DNA of 64,000 nt, from the NCBI GenBank assembly GCA_016709665.1, contig JADJMI010000001.1:248001-312000 (forward strand). The letters are read 5' to 3'. Positions 54,905 to 63,595 of this stretch are shown piece after piece. The translations under genes and the position numbers were made by a program. The stretch comes from Betaproteobacteria bacterium. Lineage in GTDB: Bacteria; Pseudomonadota; Gammaproteobacteria; Burkholderiales; Usitatibacteraceae. The notes under the pieces are model-generated. The model was not told where the DNA came from. It worked only from the letters and a program-made list of their open reading frames with translations, and did no database searches. Numbering within the stretch: the stretch's first letter is position 1; each line of letters begins with the position of its first letter.

Positions 54905-56971
54905 GTGCTGGGGGGCGTGGTGGCGAGCCTCGTGCTGGCGGCCCTCGCCCTGCTGCTCGCCTCCAACGCCCAGGCGCAGGTGAAGATCAACGACGCGAAG
55001 GCGGGCACCCTGCTCTTTCGCACCGGCACCGAGGGCGTCTTCGAGGCCGCCCCCACCGTCGAGACCGACGTCGCGATCCAGGTGACGGGCCTCATCGCCC
55101 GCACCCGCGTGGCCCAGACCTTCCAGAACCCGGGCACCGACTGGGTCGAAGGCGTGTATGTCTTCCCGCTGCCCGAGAACGCCGCCGTGGACCGCATGCG
55201 CCTTCGCATCGGCGAGCGGATCCTCGAGGGGCAGGTCCGCGAGAAGGGCGAGGCCCGGCGCGAGTACGCCAAGGCCGTGGGCGAAGGCCGGAAGGCCGCG
55301 CTCGTCGAGCAGCAGCGCCCCAACCTCTTCACGAACGCCGTGGCGAACATCGGCCCGGGCGAGATCGTGCGCGTGGTGATCGAGTACCAGCAGACGCTCG
55401 CCTGGGAATCCGGCGAGGTGCGGCTGCGCTTTCCGCTCGCCGTCACGCGGCGCTACGTGCCCTCGGGCGCTTCGCTCCCGGACGAGCCCAAGACCCTCGA
55501 GCCGCTCCTCACCGCCGCCGCGCAGTCCGGCACGGTCTCGGACGCCGACGTCGAACCCCTGCTGCATCCCGACTACGCGCCGGCGTCGTTCGGGGCCGTG
55601 AACCCCGTCTCCATCACGGTCACGATCGACTCGGCCGTACCCCTCGCGAAGGTGACGACCTCGTACCACGACACGTGGACGGAGAAGTCCACCGCGACCC
55701 GCACGCGCGTCTACCTGCAGAAGGAGCAGAGCGAGGCCGACCGCGACTTCGAGCTCGCGTTCGCGCCGCAATCCGGCAGCCAGCCGCAGGCCGCGGTCTA
55801 CAGCGAGCGCCTGGGCGACACCGACTACGCGCTCCTCATGGTGATGCCGCCCGACGCCGCCGCCGGCGACAGGGCCGCGCAAGCCATGCCGCGCGAGACC
55901 GTGTTCGTGATCGACACCTCCGGCTCGATGCAGGGCGCGTCGATGCAGCAGGCGAAGGAGGCGCTCCTCTACGGCCTCACGACGATCACCCCGCGCGACC
56001 GGTTCAACCTCGTCGAGTTCAACTCGATCACGCGCCCGATGTGGCCCGACGCGCTGCCGGCCACCGCCGCCAACCTCGAGGCCGCGCGTCACTGGGTGCT
56101 GCGCCTGAAGGCCGACGGCGGCACCGAGATGGCCGGCGCGCTTTCGTTCGCCTTGGGCGGCCGCGAGACGCCCGGCGTGCTGCGCCAGGTGGTCTTCATC
56201 ACCGACGGGGCCGTGGGCAACGAGGACCAGCTCTTCAAGCTCATCGCGCGCAAGCTCGGCGGCACGCGCCTGTTCACCGTGGGCATCGGCTCCGCGCCCA
56301 ACGGCCACTTCATGGCGAAGGCCGCGCAGTTCGGCCGCGGCAGCTTCACCACCATCGCGGAAGGCCGCGAGGTGAACGAGAAGATGTCGAAGCTTTTCGC
56401 GAAGATCGATTCGCCCGTGCTTCGCGACGTGACGGTGACGTGGCCCGACGGCACCGCCGTCGAGACCTTCCCCGCGCGCATCCCCGACCTCTATCGCGGC
56501 GAGCCGGTGGTCGTGGCCGTCGCCGCCCCGCGCATCGCCGGCACCGTGATCGTCTCGGGCCTGCGAGGCAACCAACCCTGGAGCGTGGCGCTCACGCCGG
56601 CGGCTTCGTCCCAGCCGGCCGGCGTGGGCGCCCTCTGGGCCAGGGCCAAGATCGCGAGCCTCATGGACGAGCTGCGCCTGGGCGCCGACGAGGCCGTGAT
56701 CCGCCCCGCCGTGCTCAAGGTGGCGATGGAGCACCGCCTCGTCTCGCGTTACACGAGCCTCGTGGCCGTGGACGTGACGCCTTCCTCGCCCACGGGCGAC
56801 CCGCGCGTCGCGATGGTGAGGACGTCCTCGCCGAACGCCGGGCCGGGCCAGTTGCCCCAGACCGATGCCGAGACCACGCTGCACCTGCTGCTGGGGCTTC
56901 TCGCGCTCGCCGCCGCCGGCTTCGTGACCTGGCTCGGCCGCGCGAATCCCGCCGACCGGAGGCGCGCATGA
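54905..56971 (+). CDS. Dedicated sortase target protein, VIT and vWA domains
   Basis: About 688 residues. Signal segment (LVLAALALLLASNAQA), then a VIT domain (GLIARTRVAQTFQNPGTDWV, GVYVFPLPENAAVDRMRLRI, EYAKAVGEGRKAALVEQQRP). A vWA domain follows with MIDAS motif FVIDTSGSMQG and DGGTEMAGAL. The C-terminus is a sorting signal: LPQTD at about 650-654, a hydrophobic span (LHLLLGLLALAAAGFVTWL) and a positive tail (GRANPADRRRA). This matches the proteobacterial sortase target family. The start is GTG at 54905 by default; several GTG codons follow closely. The next gene, its sortase, overlaps by ATGA. Confidence 0.92.
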   Translation: MLGGVVASLVLAALALLLASNAQAQVKINDAKAGTLLFRTGTEGVFEAAPTVETDVAIQVTGLIARTRVAQTFQNPGTDWVEGVYVFPLPENAAVDRMRLRIGERILEGQVREKGEARREYAKAVGEGRKAALVEQQRPNLFTNAVANIGPGEIVRVVIEYQQTLAWESGEVRLRFPLAVTRRYVPSGASLPDEPKTLEPLLTAAAQSGTVSDADVEPLLHPDYAPASFGAVNPVSITVTIDSAVPLAKVTTSYHDTWTEKSTATRTRVYLQKEQSEADRDFELAFAPQSGSQPQAAVYSERLGDTDYALLMVMPPDAAAGDRAAQAMPRETVFVIDTSGSMQGASMQQAKEALLYGLTTITPRDRFNLVEFNSITRPMWPDALPATAANLEAARHWVLRLKADGGTEMAGALSFALGGRETPGVLRQVVFITDGAVGNEDQLFKLIARKLGGTRLFTVGIGSAPNGHFMAKAAQFGRGSFTTIAEGREVNEKMSKLFAKIDSPVLRDVTVTWPDGTAVETFPARIPDLYRGEPVVVAVAAPRIAGTVIVSGLRGNQPWSVALTPAASSQPAGVGALWARAKIASLMDELRLGADEAVIRPAVLKVAMEHRLVSRYTSLVAVDVTPSSPTGDPRVAMVRTSSPNAGPGQLPQTDAETTLHLLLGLLALAAAGFVTWLGRANPADRRRA

Positions 56972-57639
56972 GCGCCTTTCGCGTCGACGGACCCTCGAGC
57001 TTCGCCGTCGTGGGCCGCGTGCTCACCCGCGAGGAGGAGATCGCCCGCGATGCCGCGAAGCCCGGGCGCCCCGGCCGCCGGTGGACGATCCCCGTGGCGA
57101 TCCTGCTCGCCGCGCTCGCCGCGTGGCAGCTGGGCGCCGCGGGCTACGTGCAGGCGAAGGCCGCGCTCGCGCAGCACCTCATCGCGGGCGCCTGGGCGTC
57201 GGCGCTGAAGGGCGAATCGCGCGCGCCGTGGCCCGGGGCGGACACGAGGCCCGTCGCGCGCCTCACGGTGCCCTCGCGCGGCGTGGCGCTCTACGTCCTC
57301 GCCGGGACGAGCGGGCGTTCGCTCGCGTTCGGTCCCGGCCACGTCGACGGCACGGCGTTGCCGGGAAGCTCCGGCAACAGCGTGATCGTCGCCCACCGCG
57401 ACACGCATTTCGCGTTCCTGCGTGAACTCGACCCCGATGCCGAGATCGCCATCGAGGACGCGAAGGGCCGCGTGACGCGCTACCGCGTGCGCGAGGTGGC
57501 GGTGGTCGACAAGGGCGACACGCGCGTGCTGGACGCGGCCGACACGCCGCAGCTCACGCTCATCACCTGCTGGCCGTTCGACGCCGTGGCGCCGGGAACT
57601 CCCTACCGGTATGTGGTCATCGCGGATCGTTTCGCCTGA
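56968..57639 (+). CDS. Class GN (proteobacterial) sortase
   Basis: 223 residues. One N-terminal membrane anchor (TIPVAILLAALAAWQLGAAG), then the sortase barrel with catalytic His143 in VIVAHRDTHFAFL, Cys201 in LTLITCWPFDAV and Arg214 in PYRYVVIADRF. Transpeptidase expected to process the LPQTD signal of the preceding protein; the nucleophile acceptor in Gram-negatives is not established. CGGAGG ribosome site and 4-nt overlap with the target stop. Confidence 0.94.
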   Translation: MSAFRVDGPSSFAVVGRVLTREEEIARDAAKPGRPGRRWTIPVAILLAALAAWQLGAAGYVQAKAALAQHLIAGAWASALKGESRAPWPGADTRPVARLTVPSRGVALYVLAGTSGRSLAFGPGHVDGTALPGSSGNSVIVAHRDTHFAFLRELDPDAEIAIEDAKGRVTRYRVREVAVVDKGDTRVLDAADTPQLTLITCWPFDAVAPGTPYRYVVIADRFA

Positions 57640-57698
57640 AACACGCGTTGCTGCACCGCAACCCTATTGTCACGGGTCCGGGATTAGACTGCCGCCCC

Positions 57699-58238
57699 AT
57701 GAACCTCTTCGACACGCCCGCCGGATTCGACGACCCGATCGGCATGTGGATCGGCTGCCATCGCCGGATCGAGAAGCAACTCGACACCCTGGAGAAGCTC
57801 GCCGCGCACGTCGCGCGCCACGGCGTGGATGCCGAGGCGGCGGGTGCCGCGCAGGCGGTGCTGCGCTACTTCGAGAAGGCCGGGCCGCACCATCACGAGG
57901 ACGAGGACCGGGATCTCTTCCCGATGATCGCCTCGCGCCTCACGGATGCCGCCGATCGCGAGCAGTTCGCGGCGCTGCGCGAGCGCCTCGAGGCGGACCA
58001 CCGGGCGATGGAAGCCGCGTGGGCGCGCCTGCGCAAGCCCCTGCACGGCATCGCGGAGGGGCTGCACAAGAGCCTTTCCATCCCGGACGTGAACGCCTTC
58101 CGCGAGATCTACGCGACGCACATCCCGCTGGAGGACGGCGCCATCCCGGATCTCGCGAGGCGCTGCCTGCGAGAGCGCGACCTCGAAGCGCTTGGCCGCG
58201 CGATGGCGGACCGGCGGGGCGTGACCTTCCCGGTCTAG
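57699..58238 (+). CDS. Hemerythrin-domain protein
   Basis: 179 residues, four-helix diiron protein. Iron ligands are seen in MWIGCHRRIEKQLDTLEKLA (His), AGPHHHEDEDRDLFPMIASR (His, Glu), LEADHRAMEAAW (His) and YATHIPLEDGAIPDLARR (His, Glu/Asp). This subgroup is implicated in oxygen or nitric oxide sensing and iron storage; here no domain fusion points to one. Monocistronic, with its stop overlapping the convergent peptidase stop. Confidence 0.92.
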   Translation: MNLFDTPAGFDDPIGMWIGCHRRIEKQLDTLEKLAAHVARHGVDAEAAGAAQAVLRYFEKAGPHHHEDEDRDLFPMIASRLTDAADREQFAALRERLEADHRAMEAAWARLRKPLHGIAEGLHKSLSIPDVNAFREIYATHIPLEDGAIPDLARRCLRERDLEALGRAMADRRGVTFPV

Positions 58239-59476
58239 GGCGAGAGAAGCCGCGCGACGGCACCCGCCACCACCTTCGTGGCGCGGCGCAGGTCCTCGAG
58301 CACGAGGTTCTCGTCGGGCCGCTTGGCGTTGGCCTCCAGGATCGTGCGCGGCCCCGCGCCGAAGAGGGCGATGGGCACGCCCGCTTCCCCGTACAGGCGC
58401 GCGTCGGTGTAGAGCGGCACGCCCTGCGCCGGGGGCCGGGCTCCGAAGACGCGCGCGGCTTCGTCCTGCAACGCCTCCACCAGCCTGGGCAGGCCCGGCA
58501 ACGGCTTCAAGGCCCGCGCGAGCAGGAGCCGCCTGATCTCCACCTTCGCCTTCGGGTGGGCGCGCAGGGCGGCGGCGATCGTATCGCGGATCTGCGCTTC
58601 CACGGCGACGGGATCCTCCTCGGGAATCATGCGGCGGTCGAGCGAGAAGCGCACCCGGTCCGGCACGACGTTCGTGTTGATGCCGCCCTCGATGCGCCCG
58701 ATGTTGATCGTGGGCGAACCGATGCCCGGCACGCCGGACTTGCTCGCCGCGAAGCCCTCGCCCAGCGCGTAGAGGGCGTTCATCACGGCGACGCTCGCCT
58801 TGAGCGCGTCGACGCCCGTCTCCGGCACGGCCGCGTGGGCCGACTCGCCGCGCACCGTCACCTCGAGGTGCAGGCAGCCGTTGTGCGCGGTGATGACCGC
58901 GTAGGAAAAGCCCGCGCCGATGGCGAAGTCCGGTTTCGAAAGACCCTGCGCGAGGATCCAGCCCGGGCCGAGCTCCCCGCCCACCTCCTCGTCGTAGGTG
59001 AAGTGCAGCTCCACGGTGCCCGCGAGCGGCAGGCCTTCGGCGGCGAGCTTCTTCAGGGCCTCGAGGGCGAAGGCGTACGTGGCGAAGTCGGATTTCGACA
59101 CCGCGACGCCGCGGCCGAACATGCGGCCGTCCGCGATTTCGGCGGCGTAAGGCGGATGCGACCAGCCCTCCCCCGGGGGCACCACGTCGCCGTGCGCGTT
59201 GAGCGCGATGACCGGCCCGTCGCCGAATCGGTGGCGCACGATCAGGTTGGTCACGGATGCGAGGCCCCGCGATCTCACGAGCTCCGCGGGGACGGGGTGG
59301 CGCTCGACGGCGAAGCCGCGCGCCTCCAGCAGCTTCGCCGTCATCTCGGCGTGCGCGGCGTTGTCGCCGGGCGGGGTGTCGGTGGGGTGCTTCACGAGTT
59401 CGGCCAGGAACTTCACCGAATCGTCGAAGGTGGCCTCGACCTGGGCGTCGAGGCGCGCCGCGTCGGCGGGATTCAT
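58235..59476 (-). CDS. M20-family deacylase (ArgE/DapE-like)
   Basis: 413 residues, binuclear zinc hydrolase. Metal site VIALNAHGDVVPPGEGWSHP (His, Asp), GRGVAVSKSDFATYAFALEA, FTYDEEVGGELGPGW (catalytic Glu) and the dimer-domain VRGESAHAAVPETGVDALKA. Family members remove acyl groups from amino acids. The ATG overlaps the stop of the carbamoyl-hydrolase gene (ATGA), so it is last in the seven-gene overlapping operon. It probably acts on the product of that enzyme or a related N-acyl amino acid. Confidence 0.9.
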   Translation of the reverse strand: MNPADAARLDAQVEATFDDSVKFLAELVKHPTDTPPGDNAAHAEMTAKLLEARGFAVERHPVPAELVRSRGLASVTNLIVRHRFGDGPVIALNAHGDVVPPGEGWSHPPYAAEIADGRMFGRGVAVSKSDFATYAFALEALKKLAAEGLPLAGTVELHFTYDEEVGGELGPGWILAQGLSKPDFAIGAGFSYAVITAHNGCLHLEVTVRGESAHAAVPETGVDALKASVAVMNALYALGEGFAASKSGVPGIGSPTINIGRIEGGINTNVVPDRVRFSLDRRMIPEEDPVAVEAQIRDTIAAALRAHPKAKVEIRRLLLARALKPLPGLPRLVEALQDEAARVFGARPPAQGVPLYTDARLYGEAGVPIALFGAGPRTILEANAKRPDENLVLEDLRRATKVVAGAVARLLSP

Positions 59477-60726
59477 CGTCTGGCTCCGGAGGGTTGGAAT
59501 CGCTCGAGAAAATCGAGCAGGACGGCGGTGGCGATGTCGGCATCGCGCTCGTCGAGGGTTTCGGCGGGGTTGTGGCTCACGCCGCCCGCGCCGCAGCGCA
59601 CGAAGAGCATGGCGGCGGGGACGAGCCGCGCCATTTCCATCGCGTCGTGGCCGGCGCCGCTCGGCAGCGTGCGCACCTTCACGCCCGCGCGCGCGATGCA
59701 CTCGCCCATCAGCGTCATGAGCCGCGGGTCGCAGGGCGCCGACTGCAGCTCGAAGAACGCGTCCCACGCGAGCGCCACGCCGCGGGATTCGGCGATGTCC
59801 TCGCAATCGGCGCGGATCGCCTCGGCGGCCGCCCGGCGCTCGGCGTCGTCCGGCGAGCGCACGTCCACGGTGAAGTTCACCCCGCCGGGAATCACGTTGA
59901 TGGCGCCCTCGCCGTCCACCGCGAGCTTGCCGACGGTGCCCACGATCCGGTCGGCACGCGCGCAGCAGTAGGTTTCCACCGCGAGCGTCATCTCGGCCGC
60001 CGCCGCGAGCGCGTCCTGGCGAAGCGGCATGGGCACCGTGCCCGCATGGCCCGCGACGCCCGTCACCCGCGCCCGCACGCGCGTGCAACCGGAGATGGCC
60101 GTCACGACGCCGACGGCGAGCCCCTCGTCGAGAAGCACCGGCCCCTGCTCGATGTGCGTCTCGACGAATGCCGCGACCTTCGCGGGATCGCGCTTCAGGG
60201 TGGGGATCGCATCCGGATCGCCGCCGAAGTCGCGGATGGCCTCCCGCAGCGTGATGCCGTCCTTGTCCTTCGCCTCGAGCGCCTTCGGATCGAAGCGGCC
60301 CGCCATGGCGCGGCTGCCCAGGAGCGTCGCGCCGAAGCGCACGCCTTCCTCGTCGCCGAAGGCCACCACCTCGATCGCGTGGGGCAGGCGCTTGCCGCGA
60401 GCGTGCAGGTCCGCGACGCAGGCGATGGGGGAGAGGATGCCGAAGCTGCCGTCGTACTTCCCGGCGTCCACGACGGTGTCCATGTGCGAGCCCGTCATGA
60501 GCACGGGCGCATCGGCCGTGGCGCCGGCGTAGCGCCCCACCAGGTTGCCCATGGCGTCGAAGCCCGCCTCCATGCCGGCCTCGCGCATCCACGCCATGAC
60601 CGTCTCGCCGGCCTCGCGGTGCTTCGCCGTGAGGTAGGTGCGCGTGAGGCGCCCCTCGTCCTGCGTGAACCGCGCGAGGGCCTCGTGGCGCGCGAGGATG
60701 CCGGGGCCGAACCGGAGGGCGCTCAC
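59473..60726 (-). CDS. N-carbamoyl amino acid/allantoate amidohydrolase family enzyme
   Basis: 417 residues, M20-type zinc amidase. TGSHMDTVVDAGKYDGSFGI (His, Asp), AFGDEEGVRFGATLLGSRAM (Glu pair), ETHIEQGPVLLDEGLAVGVV and GVAGHAGTVPMPLRQDALAA are hallmarks shared by allantoate amidohydrolase and L-N-carbamoylase. These two cannot be separated by eye. The GTG start overlaps the ABC ATPase stop. Linked transport genes suggest uptake of a ureido compound or an N-carbamoyl amino acid as nitrogen source. Confidence 0.9.
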   Translation of the reverse strand: MSALRFGPGILARHEALARFTQDEGRLTRTYLTAKHREAGETVMAWMREAGMEAGFDAMGNLVGRYAGATADAPVLMTGSHMDTVVDAGKYDGSFGILSPIACVADLHARGKRLPHAIEVVAFGDEEGVRFGATLLGSRAMAGRFDPKALEAKDKDGITLREAIRDFGGDPDAIPTLKRDPAKVAAFVETHIEQGPVLLDEGLAVGVVTAISGCTRVRARVTGVAGHAGTVPMPLRQDALAAAAEMTLAVETYCCARADRIVGTVGKLAVDGEGAINVIPGGVNFTVDVRSPDDAERRAAAEAIRADCEDIAESRGVALAWDAFFELQSAPCDPRLMTLMGECIARAGVKVRTLPSGAGHDAMEMARLVPAAMLFVRCGAGGVSHNPAETLDERDADIATAVLLDFLERFQPSGARR

Positions 60727-61451
60727 GAGAGCGCTCCCAGGAACTGCTGCAGCTCCGGCGTCTTCGGGCTGGCGAAGACGTCCTCCGGCCGCCCGGATTC
60801 GTGGATCCGCCCCTGGTGCATGAAGAGCACGCGGTCGCACACGTCGCGCGCGAAGCGCATCTCGTGCGTGACCATCGCGAGCGTCATGCCGTCGGCGGCG
60901 AGGCTCTTCACCACGGCGAGCACCTCGTTCACCAGCTCCGGGTCGAGCGCCGAGGTGATCTCGTCGCACAGGAGCGCCTTGGGGTTCATCGCGAGCGCCC
61001 GCGCGATGGCGACGCGCTGCTGCTGCCCGCCGGAGAGCTGGTCCGGGAAGCTCCCGAACTTCTCCGCGAGGCCCACGCGGGCGAGCACCTTCTCGGCGAT
61101 CGGCTTCGCCTCGGCTTCCGCCAGGCCCTTCACCACCATCGGCGAGAGCATCACGTTGCGTCCCGCCGTGAGGTGCGGGAAGAGGTTGAACTGCTGGAAG
61201 ACCATGCCGACCTCCAGTCGCAGCGCGCGCAGGTGCTCCTCGTCCTGCAGCAGCACCTTGCCGCCCACGGTGATCGAGCCCGCCTCGTGGGATTCCAGGC
61301 CGTTCATGCAGCGCAGCAGCGTGCTCTTCCCGGAGCCGCTCTTGCCGATGATGGCCACCACTTCGCCCGCGGCGATGTCCAGGTCGATGCCCTTGAGCAC
61401 CTCCACGGCGCCGAAGCGCTTGTGCAGGTCCCTAATTTCGATGAGCGACAT
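60723..61451 (-). CDS. ABC transporter ATPase, polar amino acid type
   Basis: 242 residues. Walker A IIGKSGSGKSTLLRCMNGLE, Q-loop VFQQFNLFPHLTAGRNVM, signature QLSGGQQQRVAIARALAM, Walker B LLCDEITSALDPELV and switch VTHEMRFARDVCDRVLFM. The sequence is of the GlnQ/HisP type that drives family-3 amino acid uptake. It lies between permease and amidohydrolase genes with overlaps on both sides (20 nt with the permease). Confidence 0.95.
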   Translation of the reverse strand: MSLIEIRDLHKRFGAVEVLKGIDLDIAAGEVVAIIGKSGSGKSTLLRCMNGLESHEAGSITVGGKVLLQDEEHLRALRLEVGMVFQQFNLFPHLTAGRNVMLSPMVVKGLAEAEAKPIAEKVLARVGLAEKFGSFPDQLSGGQQQRVAIARALAMNPKALLCDEITSALDPELVNEVLAVVKSLAADGMTLAMVTHEMRFARDVCDRVLFMHQGRIHESGRPEDVFASPKTPELQQFLGALS

Positions 61452-62088
61452 GCAGCGTCCTTTCGAGCCGCCGGCTCCAGGCCGACAGCGGGAAGCAGAG
61501 CAGGAAGTAGGCGGCCGCCGCGGCGCCATACACCGTGAACGGCTGGAACGAGGCGTTGGTGATCATCGTGGAGGCCTTCGACAGCTCCACGAAGCCGATG
61601 ATGGACGCGAGCGCCGTGCCCTTCACCACCTGCACCGAGAAGCCCACCGTCGGCGGCACCGCGAGGCGAAGCGCCTGCGGCAGCACGACGTGGCGCATCT
61701 GCTGCAGGTAGTTCATCGCGAGGCTGGCGGAGGCTTCCCACTGCCCCTTGGGCACCGATTCCACGCAGCCGCGCCAGATCTCCGCGAGGAACGCGGCTGT
61801 CCAGAGCGTGAGCGCGAGGCAGGCGGCGAACCACGCCGGGGTGTCGACGCCCACGAGCGGCAGGCCGAAGAACACGAGGAAAAGCTGCATGAGCAGCGGC
61901 GTGCCCTGGAACACCTCGATGAACGCGACGGCGCCCCAGCGCAGGGGCTTCGCGCGGCCGACGCGGGCGAAGAGGACGAGCAGGCCCACGAGGCCGCCGA
62001 GCGCGAAGGCCACGAGCGAGAGCGCCACCGTCCAGCGCGCCGCGAGCAGGAGGTTGCGGACGATGTCCCACGCCGTGAAATCGATCAC
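61432..62088 (-). CDS. Amino acid ABC transporter permease
   Basis: 218 residues, five or so membrane spans. The EAA coupling loop is in LAMNYLQQMRHVVLPQALRL and the amino-acid subgroup motif in EVFQGTPLLMQLFLVFFGLP. GTG start overlaps the first permease stop (GTGA). Paralogue of its neighbour. Confidence 0.94.
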   Translation of the reverse strand: MIDFTAWDIVRNLLLAARWTVALSLVAFALGGLVGLLVLFARVGRAKPLRWGAVAFIEVFQGTPLLMQLFLVFFGLPLVGVDTPAWFAACLALTLWTAAFLAEIWRGCVESVPKGQWEASASLAMNYLQQMRHVVLPQALRLAVPPTVGFSVQVVKGTALASIIGFVELSKASTMITNASFQPFTVYGAAAAAYFLLCFPLSAWSRRLERTLHVAHRN

Positions 62089-62756
62089 GCGCGCCTCCCG
62101 AAGACGAGCCAGCCGCCGAGCGAGCGCATGCCCTGGCGCAGGAGCAGCGCGAGCACCAGGTACAGGCCCGTCGCGACGAAGTACACCTCGAAAGCGCGGA
62201 AGTTGCGCGACTGGATGAAGTTGGCCGCGTAGGTGAGTTCCTCCGCCGCGATCTGCGAGCACACCGCCGAACCGAACATCACGATGACGAGCTGGCTCGA
62301 CAGGGCCGGCCAGATCTTCTGCAGCGCCGGCCGCAGCACGACGTGGCGGAACACCTGCATCCGCGTCATGGCGAGGCTCGCGCCGGCCTCGCGCTGGCCG
62401 CGCGGCACCGCCTCGATGCCCGCGCGGATGATCTCGGTGGCGTAGGCCCCGAGGTTCACCACCATGGCGAGGAGCGCGGCCTGAACCTCGGTGAGCCGCA
62501 CGCCCAGGCTCGGCAGCCCGTAGAAGATGAAGAAGAGCTGCACGAGGAAGGGCGTGTTGCGGATCGCCTCGACGTAGCCCGCCACGAGCCATTCCAGCGC
62601 GCGGTTGCCGCTGTATCCCCGCGCCCACGCGCCGGCGATGCCGACCGCGATGCCGATCGTGCCGCCCACGCCGATCAGCGTGACGGTGAGCCCGACGCCG
62701 CGGGCGAGGACGTCCGTGTACTTGAAGACGTCGACGAAGTCGAACTGGTAGGCCAT
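62085..62756 (-). CDS. Amino acid ABC transporter permease
   Basis: 223 residues. Segments VLARGVGLTVTLIGVGGTIG, YVEAIRNTPFLVQLFFIFYG and the EAA loop LAMTRMQVFRHVVLRPALQK. Pairs with the second permease to form the channel. A hairpin lies between it and the upstream binding-protein gene. Confidence 0.94.
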   Translation of the reverse strand: MAYQFDFVDVFKYTDVLARGVGLTVTLIGVGGTIGIAVGIAGAWARGYSGNRALEWLVAGYVEAIRNTPFLVQLFFIFYGLPSLGVRLTEVQAALLAMVVNLGAYATEIIRAGIEAVPRGQREAGASLAMTRMQVFRHVVLRPALQKIWPALSSQLVIVMFGSAVCSQIAAEELTYAANFIQSRNFRAFEVYFVATGLYLVLALLLRQGMRSLGGWLVFGRRA

Positions 62757-62764
62757 GGGGAGGC

Positions 62765-62793
62765 GGCGGCGGGCCCCTTCGGGACCCGCCGCC
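62765..62793 (-). terminator. Intra-operon hairpin between binding protein and permease genes
   Basis: GGCGGCGGG, an 11-nt loop, CCCGCCGCC: a perfect 9-bp stem without a U tract. Such hairpins often protect the 3' end of the more abundant binding-protein message, giving it higher expression than the permeases. The following permease start is only 9 bp away. Confidence 0.65.
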
Positions 62794-62812
62794 TTCCGGT
62801 CGGGCAGCGGGT

Positions 62813-63595
62813 CTAGAAGCCGGCGGGCAGCGGGGCGCCGAGCCACTTCTTCGCGATGGCGTCCAGGCGCCCGTCCTTCTTCGCCTTGGCCACCGCGGCG
62901 TTCACCGCCGCGAGGAGCGCCGGCTCGCCCTTGTTGAGGCCGACGTAGCAGGGCGAATCCTTGATGAGGAACTTCACCTCGGGCCGCTTGGGCGGGTTCT
63001 TCGCGAGGATCGCGGCGGCCACCACGTTGCCGGTGGCGACGAGCTGCACCTGGCCCGAGAGGAAGGCCGAGATGGTGCCGTTGTTGTCCTCGTAGCGCTT
63101 GATGGTGGCCGTGGCCGGGGCGACCTTGGAGATCTCGAGGTCCTCCACCGCGCCGCGCGTGACGCCGAGCGTCTTGCCGGCGAGATCCTCGATCTTCGTC
63201 ACCTTCTGGTCGGCCGGGCCGAAGACGCCGTTGAAGAAGGGCGCGTACGCCGCCGCGAAGTCGATGACCTTCTCGCGATCCGGGCTCTTGCCCAGGCTGG
63301 AGATGACGAGATCGACCTTCTTCGTCGTCAGGTACGGGATGCGGTTCGCGCTCGTGACGGGCACGAGCTCGACCTTCACGCCGAGTTCCTTCGCGAGAAG
63401 CTCGGCCATGTCGATGTCGTAGCCCTGGGGTTTCAGGTCCGAGCCGACGGTGCCGAAGGGCGGGAAGTCCTGCGGGACGGCGACCTTGAGGACGCCGGCC
63501 TTCTTCACGTCGGCGAGGGCATCGGCGCGCGCGGCGACGGGAAGGGCGAGCGAGAACGCGGCCAAGGCCGCGAGCGCGAGTCGAAGGAATTTCAT
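62813..63595 (-). CDS. Family-3 periplasmic solute-binding protein
   Basis: 260 residues with signal peptide (LALAALAAFSLALPVAARA). VLKVAVPQDFPPFGTVGSDL, QGYDIDMAELLAKELGVKVE, LISSLGKSPDREKVIDFAAA-type and GKTLGVTRGAVEDLEIS segments identify a polar amino acid receptor. SPCYVGLNKGEPALLAAVNA closes the second lobe. Its ATG overlaps the regulator stop (ATGA). Ligand likely an amino acid or carbamoyl derivative in view of the hydrolases. Confidence 0.94.
   Translation of the reverse strand: MKFLRLALAALAAFSLALPVAARADALADVKKAGVLKVAVPQDFPPFGTVGSDLKPQGYDIDMAELLAKELGVKVELVPVTSANRIPYLTTKKVDLVISSLGKSPDREKVIDFAAAYAPFFNGVFGPADQKVTKIEDLAGKTLGVTRGAVEDLEISKVAPATATIKRYEDNNGTISAFLSGQVQLVATGNVVAAAILAKNPPKRPEVKFLIKDSPCYVGLNKGEPALLAAVNAAVAKAKKDGRLDAIAKKWLGAPLPAGF

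Noticed and set aside
53938..57639. 1233-residue plus-strand open frame
   Set aside because: It runs antiparallel to pdsR and out of frame with the target gene for most of its length; only its last part coincides with the sortase. It is an artefact of high GC.
59473..60726. Symbol allC
   Set aside because: Allantoate amidohydrolase and N-carbamoylase cannot be told apart from motifs alone, and no allantoin genes are nearby.
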